From CAMAVH01 sp036500145 (GTDB taxonomy: Bacteria; Pseudomonadota; Alphaproteobacteria; SMXQ01): 43,661 bases of DNA. The stretch lies in NCBI GenBank assembly GCA_036500145.1, contig DASYCO010000037.1, positions 1 to 43,661 of the forward strand, written 5' to 3'. How positions within the stretch are numbered: position 1 is the first letter of the stretch; every line of letters starts with the position of its first letter. The position numbers and the translations under genes were made by a program. The notes under the pieces are model-generated. The model saw nothing but the letters and a program-made list of their open reading frames with translations. It was not told the origin of the DNA and did not search any database. Of this stretch, positions 29,376-37,257 are shown one piece after another.

Positions 29376-30050
29376 ATGCTGAACGATAACCTCGCCCGCG
29401 TGCGCGGCGAAATCGCCGAAGCGGCGCGCGCCGGCGGCCGCGATCCTGCCGCCGTCACGCTCGTCGCTGTCAGCAAGGGCCATGACGCCACGGAAGCGGC
29501 GGCGGCCATCGCGGCGGGCCAGCGCGTGTTCGGCGAGAACCGCGTGCAGGAGGCGCAGGCGAAATGGCCGGCATTGCGCGAGAGGCAGCGCGATCTCGAG
29601 CTGCATCTCATCGGGCCGCTGCAGACGAATAAAGTGCGCGAAGCGATCGCTCTGTTCGACGTGATCCAGTCGCTCGACCGCGCCAAGCTCGCCGAGGCGC
29701 TCGCCGCCGAGATGGCCAAGCAGGACAGGCGGCCGGCGCTCTTCGTGCAGGTCAACACCGGCGAAGAAGAGCAGAAGGCCGGCATTCCGCCGGCGGAGGC
29801 CGCCGCCTTCGCGCGCTGGTGCCGCGACGAGAAAGGCCTGCCGGTCGTCGGGCTCATGTGCATTCCGCCGGTCGACGAGGAGCCGGCGCTGCATTTCGCC
29901 CTGCTGCGCGAACTGGCGGAGGACGCGGGCCTGGCGCAGCTCAGCATGGGCATGAGCGCCGACTTCGACATCGCTGCGCGCCTCGGCGCCACGCACGTGC
30001 GCGTCGGCACCGCGATCTTCGGCGAGCGCCACTATCCGGCGAAGGCCTAG
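29376..30050 (+). CDS. yggS: YggS family pyridoxal phosphate homeostasis protein
   Basis: A 224-aa PLP-binding protein with an alanine-racemase-like barrel and no known enzymatic activity; the family buffers PLP and affects amino acid pools. TLVAVSKGHD carries the PLP lysine K34. GENRVQEAQAKW, HLIGPLQTNKV and VNTGEEEQKAG are family signatures, and LSMGMSADFDIAARLGATHV binds the phosphate. ATG 29376 lacks a clear ribosome site. ynfA follows after 6 bp. Confidence 0.93.
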   Translation: MLNDNLARVRGEIAEAARAGGRDPAAVTLVAVSKGHDATEAAAAIAAGQRVFGENRVQEAQAKWPALRERQRDLELHLIGPLQTNKVREAIALFDVIQSLDRAKLAEALAAEMAKQDRRPALFVQVNTGEEEQKAGIPPAEAAAFARWCRDEKGLPVVGLMCIPPVDEEPALHFALLRELAEDAGLAQLSMGMSADFDIAARLGATHVRVGTAIFGERHYPAKA

Positions 30051-30056
30051 CGCGCC

Positions 30057-30407
30057 GTGACGGCGGCCGGCCTTCCTGTCTTCTTCATCTATGCCGCCGC
30101 CGCTTTGGCGGAGATCGCCGGCTGCTTCGCCGTCTGGGCCTGGCTGCGCCTGCATCAGCCGGCCTGGTGGCTGATCCCCGGCTTCTTCTCGCTGGCGCTG
30201 TTCGCCTGGCTCCTGACCACGATCGACAGCGCCTACGCCGGTCGCGCCTACGCGGCCTATGGCGGCGTCTACATCGGGGCGTCGCTGCTGTGGCTCTGGC
30301 TCGTCGAAGGGGTGCGGCCCGACCGCTGGGACGTCATCGGCGCGGCGGTCTGCCTGGTCGGCGCCGCCATCATTCTCTTCGGCCCGCGCGGCAACGCCGC
30401 GCACTGA
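30057..30407 (+). CDS. ynfA: YnfA family (UPF0060) inner-membrane protein
   Basis: A 116-aa protein with four membrane helices (about residues 7-25, 33-51, 64-82, 91-109). FFIYAAAALAEIAGCFAVWA and TIDSAYAGRAYAAYGGVYIG are the conserved YnfA blocks, and RPDRWDVIGAAVCLVGAAII is the last helix. It belongs to the small-multidrug-resistance-like superfamily; the substrate is not established. Start GTG 30057, 6 bp after yggS. It converges on the L,D-transpeptidase gene. Confidence 0.92.
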   Translation: MTAAGLPVFFIYAAAALAEIAGCFAVWAWLRLHQPAWWLIPGFFSLALFAWLLTTIDSAYAGRAYAAYGGVYIGASLLWLWLVEGVRPDRWDVIGAAVCLVGAAIILFGPRGNAAH

Positions 30408-30436
30408 ACGGCCTGCGGCACCGCCACGCGCTAGAG

Positions 30437-30511
30437 CTATCCGGCGACGATCAGCTCGTCGGGGACGCAGAGCGTCCGTTTCATCACTATCCGGCGACGA
30501 TCAACTCGTCG
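30437..30511 (-). repeat. 25-bp direct repeat duplicating the 3' end of the L,D-transpeptidase gene
   Basis: 30487-30511 encodes the last codons and stop of the transpeptidase (DELIVAG-stop). 30437-30461 is the same sequence with one mismatch, still reading DELIVAG-stop, 50 bp further downstream. Between the copies lies a small hairpin GGACGC-AGA-GCGTCC (30463-30477). Confidence 0.85.
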
Positions 30512-31008
30512 CCGGGCTTCGCGGCGACGAGCAGCTCGACCAGGTCGTCGACCGGAATGGCGACGCAGCCTTCGGTGGCGGCGAAGTCGGGCGCGGCCAC
30601 ATGCAGGAAGATGGCGCTGCCATAGCCGCGCCGCACCGGCGCGTCGTTATGGCCGAGCACGACGACCACGTCGTAGAGATGGTCGAGCCGCCAGAGATGC
30701 TCGTGGCCTGCCTTGTTCGGCAGCACGACCTGCGTGTTGTAGTCCGGGCTCTTGGGATCGTCGCACCAGCCGCTCGACGGCTCGATGACGGAGACCGGCA
30801 AGGCGATCTCCGGCAGGGTCAGCCGGTCGGCGCGATAGAGCACGCGGCGCAGCGGGAAGCGGCCAACCGGCGTCGCGCCGTCGCCCTCGCGCTTGTCGGG
30901 ATTGAGGCCCGCGCGGCCGAGCGCGCAGGGCACGCGATGGCGTGGCCATATCAGCTCGCCGCGGTGCGGCGGCATCTTCTCGAGGTCGGACCAGACGGCG
31001 ATATCCAT
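30487..31008 (-). CDS. L,D-transpeptidase (YkuD) family protein
   Basis: A 173-aa protein. The YkuD catalytic core reads HNDAPVRRGYGSAIFLHVA followed by ATEGCVAIP; Cys148 is the nucleophile and His136 the partner. The N-terminus (MDIAVWSDLEKMPPHRGELI) shows no signal peptide or membrane helix, odd for enzymes that cross-link periplasmic peptidoglycan. ATG 31008 was chosen because the extension to 31068 is not family-like. The last eight codons are duplicated downstream. Substrate is unknown. Confidence 0.85.
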   Translation of the reverse strand: MDIAVWSDLEKMPPHRGELIWPRHRVPCALGRAGLNPDKREGDGATPVGRFPLRRVLYRADRLTLPEIALPVSVIEPSSGWCDDPKSPDYNTQVVLPNKAGHEHLWRLDHLYDVVVVLGHNDAPVRRGYGSAIFLHVAAPDFAATEGCVAIPVDDLVELLVAAKPGDELIVAG

Positions 31009-31038
31009 GGAGCGGTTATAGCGGCCGCATGGGCTTGC

Positions 31039-31079
31039 GTCACTGCGTGACGTTTGGCCGCCGGTCACTGCGTGACGTT
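31039..31079 (-). repeat. 16-bp direct repeat duplicating the 3' end of the 399-aa gene
   Basis: GTCACTGCGTGACGTT occurs at 31064-31079 (encoding NVTQ-stop of the upstream gene) and, perfectly, at 31039-31054, an offset of 25 bp. The copy lies in the 56-bp spacer before the L,D-transpeptidase start. Confidence 0.85.
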
Positions 31080-32264
31080 GACGCTCGGCCCCGTGCCGGC
31101 ACGCTGCATGGTCTGGTATTTCTCCAGCGCCACGTTCATGCGGCTGATGAGGTCGGCGGGCACCTGCGGCAGCGTCGCCGGGTCGATGCGCGTCTGGCCA
31201 TTGCCTGCATTGGCGCCTGCGGTGGCGCCTGTGCCGGTGCCCGCGCCGGCATCCGTGCGGAGCGCCTGTACCGGCGCCTCGTCCTGCGCCATGTCCTTCG
31301 CCTGCATCAGCGCGGCGTTCTTCGGCGTGTAGTCGAGAAAGCTGGCGGTAGCGCCGGCCTGCCCGTTCGGGCGGATCGTCGTGTCGAGGGTCGGCTGGTT
31401 GCGCGGCTGGTTGGCGGCGGGGCGGACGTTCTGCATCTGGCGCAGCATCGCCGGATCGGCGGCGAGCGACTGCGGCGTCGGCAGTTCGAGCGCGCCGCGG
31501 CCGCTGCGCGGCACCGACGTGGTCAGCGGAATGGCGCTGCCGCCGGCGCCGTTGGCGACGTCATGCGGACGGGGCGCGATCGGCAGTCCGCGCGGAGCGT
31601 TATTGACGACCGCCGGATCGACGGCGGCTGCGGCGGGCGTCGCATTGACCGGCCGCGCGGCGATGGCTTGCGCCGGCATCTGAGGCGTGGGCGGGGGCGC
31701 CGACGGGGCGTTGCCGGGCGTGACGGTGACGGGCAGCAGGTTGAAGGCCACGGCCTGCGTGCCCTGCTCGGCGTCGCGGGCCTGCGCATATTTGCGGTCG
31801 AGCACGTCGGGCGAGAAATCGCCGGCCAGGCGCGGGCCGTTCGGATCGGGCCGGCTGTCGGGATAGGTCGAGGGCGTGTCGTCATCGCCGTGCAGCGCCA
31901 GGACATGCTGGCCGATGTCGCGGCCCGTCTCTTCCTCCACCGCCGCGTCGATGCTCGAGGTGACGAAGCCGATGACGCCGCCGAACAGCGCGCCGCCGGC
32001 GATGCGCGCCGCCGGGCCGATGCTGTCGCCGGTGACGGCGCGGTAGATCGTGCCGACGACGGGGATGTGCTGCAGCGGGTTCACGATGTCGACCAGGGCG
32101 CCGAAGCTGAAGCCGTCCTTGCCCCACATGCGGTCGAAGAAGCCGCGCTCGTCCTTGGCCGGCGCGTCCGTCTTGGACGCGGGCAGGCCTGTGCCGTTCG
32201 CGCCGGTCGGCGGCGTGAGGGATGCGCCCGTCGAGGGCAAGCTGGCGGTGTCGATGCCGGACAT
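31065..32264 (-). CDS. Hypothetical 399-aa protein with a conserved-looking glycine/hydrophobic segment
   Basis: Not recognised as a named family. From ATG 32264 (AGGAG five bases upstream) the protein starts MSGIDTASLPSTGA with a disordered Thr/Gly/Pro stretch. The ordered part is residues 45-120: RMWGKDGFSFGALVDIVNPL, QHIPVVGTIYRAVTGDSIGP and AARIAGGALFGGVIGFVTSS, the last long enough for one membrane or amphipathic helix. Residues 160-330 are Pro/Ala/Asn-rich and low-complexity; the C-terminal part contains RIDPATLPQVPADLISRMNV and ALEKYQTMQ. I recall similar segments in Rhodospirillales hypothetical proteins. Function unknown; no signal peptide. Confidence 0.7.
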   Translation of the reverse strand: MSGIDTASLPSTGASLTPPTGANGTGLPASKTDAPAKDERGFFDRMWGKDGFSFGALVDIVNPLQHIPVVGTIYRAVTGDSIGPAARIAGGALFGGVIGFVTSSIDAAVEEETGRDIGQHVLALHGDDDTPSTYPDSRPDPNGPRLAGDFSPDVLDRKYAQARDAEQGTQAVAFNLLPVTVTPGNAPSAPPPTPQMPAQAIAARPVNATPAAAAVDPAVVNNAPRGLPIAPRPHDVANGAGGSAIPLTTSVPRSGRGALELPTPQSLAADPAMLRQMQNVRPAANQPRNQPTLDTTIRPNGQAGATASFLDYTPKNAALMQAKDMAQDEAPVQALRTDAGAGTGTGATAGANAGNGQTRIDPATLPQVPADLISRMNVALEKYQTMQRAGTGPSVNVTQ

Positions 32265-32415
32265 GATTCTCCTGTTCCCGCTTACCGTAGCAAGCGGGAT
32301 GCCAGAGAGAATCTCGCGGAATATCAAAGGGCTATGCTTGGCCGGCCAGGACCGAATCGGTCCACCCGGCAGGCCGGGCCCGGCAGTTTTTGCCGAATTT
32401 CAGGTGGGCGGCGGC

Positions 32416-33603
32416 TTAGAACAGGTGTCCGCTGCGCTTGGCCTTGGTCTCGAGATAGGCCTTGTTGTGCGCGGTGGCCGGGAAGGCGTGCGGCACGCGT
32501 TCGACCACGTCGATGCCGCAGGCCTGCAGGGCCGCGACCTTCTCGGGATTGTTGGTCAGCAGGCGCACGCGCGCGAAGCCCATGTCGCGCAGCATCTGCG
32601 CCGCCGGCATGTAGAGGCGCTCGTCGGCGTCGAAGCCGAGCTGCTCGTTGGCGTCGATGGTGTCGGCGCCGCCGTCCTGCAGCTGGTAGGCGCGCAGCTT
32701 GTTGACCAGGCCGATGCCGCGGCCCTCCTGCGCGAGATAGAGCAGCACGCCGCTGCCCGCGTCCGAGATGGCGGCGATGGCGCCGCGGAGCTGGTCGCCG
32801 CAGTCGCAGCGCAGAGATCCGAGCAGGTCGCCGGTGAAGCATTCCGAATGCAGGCGGATCAGCACCGGCTGGTCGGCCTTGGGCTCGCCGATGACGATGG
32901 CAAGATGCTCGATGCCGCCGTCGCTCGGCCGGTAGGCGACGATGCGCGCGCTTTCGGCGCCGAACAGCGGCACGCGCGCCTGGCTCACCGGCTTCAGGCT
33001 GCGCGCGGCGCGCAGGTCGTAGTCGGCGACGTCTGCGGCGGCGACGCAGAGCAGGTCGTTGGCTTGCGCGAAGGAGTCCGCGTCGGCCGTCGCGAGCGGC
33101 GCGACCAGGGCCGAGGGCAGCAGGCGCGCGAGCTTGGTCAGGCGCACGGCGGCGGATGCGCTGCCGGCGAGCTTGGCGTCCAGCGGCCGCACCGGCGGCA
33201 GGCGGAAGGTGATGTCGGAAGCTGGATCGGCGATGTCGCGCACCGACTGCGCCGGCGTGCCCGCCTCGATCTCCATGGCGACGACGCCCTTGCCGTCGAA
33301 CCCTTGCAGGCCGAGGGCGCCGGCGCGCCGTTCGGTCAGGGCGAGCAGAACGGGGGCGGCGCCAAGCGCCGTCAAACGCTCCAGGCTGTGGGGCGTCACC
33401 GCTTCGGCGGCCTGCACCAGCAGGGCGCCATCCCGGTCGGCGACGACGACCAGTCCGCCGCGCCGCAGGTCGGCGATGGCGCGGTCGACCGCGAGCAGGG
33501 ATTCGCCAGCGCCGGCTTTGCTCACGTCCGAGGAAGCCGCGCCCGGGGTCGGGGCGGCGTCTGGCGCGGCGCTGGGCGCGGAAGGGGGCGTCCGAGGGGA
33601 CAT
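32416..33603 (-). CDS. ribA: GTP cyclohydrolase II (RibA) with N-terminal RibB-like domain
   Basis: A 395-aa protein. The C-terminal half is the first enzyme of riboflavin synthesis: VLIRLHSECFTGDLLGSLRC and DCGDQL supply the three zinc cysteines, YLAQEGRGIGLVNKLRAYQL the catalytic Arg, and LLTNNPEKVAALQACGIDVV the GTP-binding end. The first 190 residues (VDRAIADLRRGGLVVVADRD...) resemble DHBP synthase in outline but lack its acidic catalytic cluster, so they look degenerate. ATG 33603 was chosen; the frame is open to 33702. No ribosome site is obvious. It is divergent from the response-regulator gene. Confidence 0.9.
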   Translation of the reverse strand: MSPRTPPSAPSAAPDAAPTPGAASSDVSKAGAGESLLAVDRAIADLRRGGLVVVADRDGALLVQAAEAVTPHSLERLTALGAAPVLLALTERRAGALGLQGFDGKGVVAMEIEAGTPAQSVRDIADPASDITFRLPPVRPLDAKLAGSASAAVRLTKLARLLPSALVAPLATADADSFAQANDLLCVAAADVADYDLRAARSLKPVSQARVPLFGAESARIVAYRPSDGGIEHLAIVIGEPKADQPVLIRLHSECFTGDLLGSLRCDCGDQLRGAIAAISDAGSGVLLYLAQEGRGIGLVNKLRAYQLQDGGADTIDANEQLGFDADERLYMPAAQMLRDMGFARVRLLTNNPEKVAALQACGIDVVERVPHAFPATAHNKAYLETKAKRSGHLF

Positions 33604-33731
33604 GCTGGGCGGAATATGGGGCTGCGATACCGATGCCGGAAGGCCCGGCTTGCTTATCATGGGTGCGGGGCCAAGGCCACCCCCCGTGCCGCACATGCCC
33701 ACCTAACGCCCTGATCCGCCAGGAGGAACGG

Positions 33732-33749
33732 CTTGTAGCCTGCTACAAG
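33732..33749. promoter_or_regulatory. Operator-like 18-bp palindrome between ribA and the response regulator
   Basis: CTTGTAGC-CT-GCTACAAG, a perfect 8-2-8 inverted repeat in the divergent spacer. It could bind a regulator of either gene. The plus-strand spacer also has a -10-like TATAGT at 33859-33864, only 8 bp before the regulator ATG. Confidence 0.5.
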
Positions 33750-33872
33750 GGTGGTTTCCCGCTGGTCAGCGCCGGCCCCGAACCGGGGCGTCCAGCCTGC
33801 CTTGCACGGGCGGCCTGTTGGGCTATGCTGCGCCGCCCTAATGACGCCTTGTTTCAATTATAGTTTCTGGCC

Positions 33873-34580
33873 ATGAACGATACGAACGGCGCCAAGACCG
33901 GCAAACGGATTTTCCTTGTGGACGACGACGGCGACCTGCGCGCCGCGCTGGCCGAGCAGCTGCAGCTGCACGAGGAGTTCCAGACCGTCGAGGCCGACAC
34001 CGCCGCCAAGGCCCTCGACCTGGTCAAGACCGACTATTTCGACGCCATCATCCTCGACGTCGGCCTGCCCGACATGGACGGCCGCGAAGTCTGCCGGCTG
34101 ATGCGCCGCTCTGGCGTCAAATGCCCCATCGTCATGCTGACGGGCGCCGACTCGGAGGCGGACACCATCCTCGGCCTCGACTCGGGCGCCAACGACTACA
34201 TCACAAAGCCCTTCCGCCTCGGCGTGCTGCTCGCCCGCCTGCGCGCCCAGCTGCGCACGCACGAGCAGAGCGAGGACGCCGTCTTCACCATCGGGCCCTA
34301 CAGCTTCCGCCCGGCGGCCAAGCTGCTGCAGGACGCCAGCGGCAAGAAGAAGGTGCGCCTGACCGAGAAGGAAACGGCGATCCTCAAGTATCTCTACCGC
34401 GCCAAGGACCATGTCGTCGGCCGCGAGACGCTGCTCGGCGAGGTGTGGGGCTACAACGCCGGCGTCACCACGCACACGCTGGAGACGCACATCTACCGCC
34501 TGCGCCAGAAGATCGAGCGCGACCCCGCCGCCGCCGAGATCCTGCTCACCGAGCGCGGCGGCTACAGGCTGGCGCCGTAG
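33873..34580 (+). CDS. OmpR-family response regulator (orphan)
   Basis: A 235-aa two-component regulator. The receiver domain has the acidic pocket LVDDDGD (residues 16-21), phospho-acceptor D62 in IILDVGLPDMDG, T90 in VMLTGAD and K112 in ITKPF. The C-terminal winged helix reads VRLTEKETAILKYLYRAKDH and then HTLETHIYRLRQKIE. No histidine kinase lies in the window, so its partner is elsewhere. A TATAGT just before ATG 33873 and no Shine-Dalgarno suggest a very short or leaderless mRNA. Target genes are unknown. Confidence 0.9.
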   Translation: MNDTNGAKTGKRIFLVDDDGDLRAALAEQLQLHEEFQTVEADTAAKALDLVKTDYFDAIILDVGLPDMDGREVCRLMRRSGVKCPIVMLTGADSEADTILGLDSGANDYITKPFRLGVLLARLRAQLRTHEQSEDAVFTIGPYSFRPAAKLLQDASGKKKVRLTEKETAILKYLYRAKDHVVGRETLLGEVWGYNAGVTTHTLETHIYRLRQKIERDPAAAEILLTERGGYRLAP

Positions 34581-34600
34581 GCGCACACGCACGAAACGAA

Positions 34601-34627
34601 AAAGGCCGGAGCATCGCTCCGGCCTTT
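34601..34627. terminator. Bidirectional terminator between the response regulator and xthA
   Basis: A 12-bp stem AAAGGCCGGAGC/GCTCCGGCCTTT with a 3-nt loop, preceded by an A-run and followed by TTTT-type sequence, between two convergent genes. It can serve both strands. Confidence 0.85.
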
Positions 34628-34637
34628 TGATTCGCGC

Positions 34638-35432
34638 CTACTTCAGCGTCATGACGACGGGCACATGGTCGGAGGGCTGCGTCCAGCCGCGCGCGGCGCG
34701 CAGCACCTCCATGCCCTTTAGCCGGTCTTCGAGCGCGCCGGTCACCCAGACATGGTCGAGTCGGCGTCCCTTGTCGGCGGCGTCCCAGTCGGCGGCGCGG
34801 TAGCTCCACCAGGTGTAGAGCTTCTCGTGCGGCGGCACGAACTTGCGCATGGCGTCGACGAAATGGTGCGAGCGCTGCACCTCGCCGAACTTCTCGACCT
34901 CGATGGGCGTGTGGCTGACGACCTTGACGAGCGCCTTGTGCGACCAGACGTCGTCCTCGAGCGGCGCGATGTTGAGGTCGCCGACGACGATCATCTTGTT
35001 CTTCGGGTTGGAGCGCGCGGCGAACCAGTCGCGCATCTCGTCGAGGAAGCGCAGCTTGTGGGCGAACTTCACGTTCAGCGCCGGGTCGGGGATGTCGCCG
35101 CCCGCCGGCACGTAGAAGTTGTGGATCTCGGTGCCGTCGCCGAGCACGGCGATGGTGTGGCGGCAGTCGTCCTTGTCGCACCAGCGCGTCTGGTCGCCGG
35201 GCGTGAAGGGCACGCGCGAGAGGATGGCGGTGCCGTTGTAGCTCTTCTGCCCGTGCGCGTGGATGTGGGTGAAGCCCAGCGCCTTGAGCCCGTCGAACGG
35301 GAAGTCTGTGTGCTGCGCCTTGGTCTCCTGCAGGCACAGCACGTCGATCTCCGATTCGCCGATCAGGCGCTGCACCAGCGGCATGCGCAGGCGGACGGAG
35401 TTGACGTTCCAGGTGGCGACGCGAAGCGGCAT
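34638..35432 (-). CDS. xthA: Exodeoxyribonuclease III
   Basis: A 264-aa AP endonuclease/3'-5' exonuclease of base-excision repair. RVATWNVNSVRLRMPLVQRL, IDVLCLQETKAQ (metal Glu), YNGTAILSR, IVVGDLNIAPLEDDVWSH (Asp/Asn), TWWSYRAADWDAADKGRRLD followed by HVWV, and PSDHVPVVM (catalytic Asp-His) are all present. ATG 35432. It follows the FAH-family gene by 31 bp and is probably cotranscribed with it. Confidence 0.95.
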   Translation of the reverse strand: MPLRVATWNVNSVRLRMPLVQRLIGESEIDVLCLQETKAQHTDFPFDGLKALGFTHIHAHGQKSYNGTAILSRVPFTPGDQTRWCDKDDCRHTIAVLGDGTEIHNFYVPAGGDIPDPALNVKFAHKLRFLDEMRDWFAARSNPKNKMIVVGDLNIAPLEDDVWSHKALVKVVSHTPIEVEKFGEVQRSHHFVDAMRKFVPPHEKLYTWWSYRAADWDAADKGRRLDHVWVTGALEDRLKGMEVLRAARGWTQPSDHVPVVMTLK

Positions 35433-35463
35433 GAAGACTCTTTCTCGAACTCGGGCTCGAAGC

Positions 35464-36141
35464 TTAGGCGGTGGGCGCGGTGATGGAGACGCGCAGGTCG
35501 GTGAGGCCTTCGATGCAGCCGAGCAGCGTGTCGCCGGGCTGCAGATTGGCCGTGCCGGTCGGCGTGCCGGTGAAGATCAGGTCGCCGGGCTGCAGGGTGA
35601 CGTACTTCGACAGCAGCGCGACCAGGTTGAGCGGCAGCCAGGACATCTCCTCCAGGTCGCCTTCCTGGGCGCGCGCGCCGTTGACGTCGAGCGTGATGGC
35701 GCCGCGCTCGGGATGGCCGATGTCGGCGGCCTGGTGGATCGTGCCGATGGGCGAAGCCGCCTCGAAGGTCTTGGCCATGTCCCACGGCAGGCCGGCGTTG
35801 CGCGCGGCGCGCTGCAGGTCGCGGCGCGTCAGGTCGAGGCCGACGGCGTAGCCGAGCACGGCGTCGCGCGCCGCCTTGGCGGTGTCGAGGGCGCGCGCCG
35901 CCTTGCCGATGGCGACGACCAGCTCGATCTCCGGCTCGAACATCGCCGTCTGCGACGGCATCGGCACGGCGGCGCCGTTGGGCGCCAACGTGTGGGTCGC
36001 CTTGGTGAAGACCGAAGGTTCCGGCCGGCCCTGGCCATAGGTGCCGGTGAAGGCATAGATCGTGCGGACGGGGAACAGGGCGGCGCTGCCGAGCACGGGC
36101 AGTCCGGGTTGCGTCGGCGCGGCGAACAGAAAATCGGTCAT
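35464..36141 (-). CDS. Fumarylacetoacetate hydrolase (FAH) family protein, fumarylpyruvate hydrolase-like
   Basis: A 225-aa protein. YAFTGTYGQGRPEPSVFTKA is the N-terminal substrate region. FEPEIELVVAIGKAARALDT carries the metal-binding E-x-E, and YAVGLDLTRRDLQRAARNAG, KTFEAASPIGTI and GDLIFTGTPTGTANLQPGD are typical FAH signatures. Members hydrolyse fumarylpyruvate, acylpyruvates or oxaloacetate tautomers, and the substrate cannot be assigned here. ATG 36141 has AGGACA upstream. It is divergent from the GST gene across 179 bp. Confidence 0.9.
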   Translation of the reverse strand: MTDFLFAAPTQPGLPVLGSAALFPVRTIYAFTGTYGQGRPEPSVFTKATHTLAPNGAAVPMPSQTAMFEPEIELVVAIGKAARALDTAKAARDAVLGYAVGLDLTRRDLQRAARNAGLPWDMAKTFEAASPIGTIHQAADIGHPERGAITLDVNGARAQEGDLEEMSWLPLNLVALLSKYVTLQPGDLIFTGTPTGTANLQPGDTLLGCIEGLTDLRVSITAPTA

Positions 36142-36320
36142 CGGATGTCCTGTGGGGTGGATCGGCAGATTAATGCGGGGCCCTGGTGCGCGCCAGAGCG
36201 CTTTTCCCCGCGCTTTTTCCTCTGCGTGGGAAGGCTTTCCGCATGGGAACCGCCATGCTACCACCGAGGGCCGGACGCTATTGAGACAGTCCGCCGTCAG
36301 CCTTTCAGGGAGCGCCGCGC

Positions 36321-36965
36321 ATGATCCGGATCTATGGCTACGACAGGTCGTCCAACGTGCAGAAGGTCGCCTGGGCCTGCGACGAGCTGGGCCTGCCCTT
36401 CGAGCTGGACCTGACCGGCGGCACCCAGCCGCGCAGCAGCAAGGACCCGGACTACCTGCTGATCAATCCCAACGGCCAGATCCCGACCCTGCAGGACGGC
36501 GAGTTCTTCCTCTGGGAATCCAACTCCATCATGCGCTACCTCGACGAGAAGTACGGCGGCGGCGTGCTGATGCCGACGACGCCCGAAGGCCGCGCCATCG
36601 CCAACAAGTGGATGGACTGGCAGCTCGCGACGCTCTACGCGCCGATGTACGAGCTGTTCGTCGCGGCGGTGCGCACGCCGCCCGACGAGCGCGACGTGGC
36701 CGCCATCGCCGCGGCCGGCGACAAGGCCGCGACCATGTGGAAGCGCGTCGAGGCAAGCTTCGGCCTCGGTCCCTATCTCGCTGGCGAGTTCTCGCTCGGC
36801 GACATCCCGCTCGGCATCGCGGTCAACCGCTGGTACGGCATTCCCGTCGCCAAGCCGTCGCTGCCGAAGGTGGAAGCCTGGTTCGAGCGGCTGAAGTCGC
36901 GCAAGCCTTTCCAGGACCGCGTCATGGCGATCCCGCAGCCGGGGCTGGCGCCGAAGCGCGGCTGA
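36321..36965 (+). CDS. Glutathione S-transferase family protein
   Basis: A 214-aa protein. The N-terminal thioredoxin fold is MIRIYGYDRSSNVQKVAWAC, and INPNGQIPTLQDGEFFLWES followed by NSIMRYLDEKYGG contains the cis-Pro and the glutathione gamma-Glu site. The C-terminal helical domain includes LGPYLAGEFSLGDIPLGIAV and NRWYG with the N-capping motif. GGGAG precedes ATG 36321. The adjacent divergent FAH-family gene suggests aromatic or maleyl-compound detoxification, but that is inference. Confidence 0.9.
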   Translation: MIRIYGYDRSSNVQKVAWACDELGLPFELDLTGGTQPRSSKDPDYLLINPNGQIPTLQDGEFFLWESNSIMRYLDEKYGGGVLMPTTPEGRAIANKWMDWQLATLYAPMYELFVAAVRTPPDERDVAAIAAAGDKAATMWKRVEASFGLGPYLAGEFSLGDIPLGIAVNRWYGIPVAKPSLPKVEAWFERLKSRKPFQDRVMAIPQPGLAPKRG

Positions 36966-36985
36966 GCAGATGGGCCAGAAATGAA

Positions 36986-37020
36986 GAACGCCCGGCGAGA
37001 GGGGGATTCGCCGGGCGTTC
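36986..37020 (+). terminator. Hairpin after the GST gene
   Basis: A perfect 13-bp stem (GAACGCCCGGCGA / TCGCCGGGCGTTC) around a 9-nt loop, 20 bp after the GST stop. No strong T-run follows. Confidence 0.7.
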
Positions 37021-37022
37021 TG

Positions 37023-37063
37023 GGCTCCTAGGAGCCGGCGGAAACGTCAGGGGAAACGTTTCC
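37023..37063. promoter_or_regulatory. Two perfect palindromes in the GST-lolA spacer
   Basis: GGCTCCTAGGAGCC (37023-37036, 14 bp) and GGAAACGTTTCC (37052-37063, 12 bp, LacI/GalR-operator-like), with a half-copy GGAAACGT at 37040-37047. They lie in the gene-free 292-bp stretch between the GST stop and the lolA stop, away from any obvious promoter. Function unknown. Confidence 0.4.
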
Positions 37064-37257
37064 GGGCGAAGTCAGAGCTTCGCGATAGGTCTTAGATAAG
37101 ATGTGTTTGCCGGCAATCAAGAGTCCGGCCGGGTAACCGCCATTTTTCCCATAAGCCTATGATGCAACGGCGCTTTCAGGCGCAGGCGGATTCCGCGCCG
37201 GATTTCGTGATCGGCGCCGGGCTGGCGGCAGCCCCCTCGTCTGCTTGCGCGAGCGGA

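Noticed and set aside
30390..30465. 3'-end duplication at ynfA (GNAAH-stop versus GTATR-stop, 27 bp apart)
   Set aside because: Only 13 of 18 bases match in GC-rich DNA, not distinguishable from chance.
30942..33714. Long plus-strand frames opposite the 399-aa gene and ribA
   Set aside because: They run across two real minus-strand genes and their spacer and have no recognisable domain.
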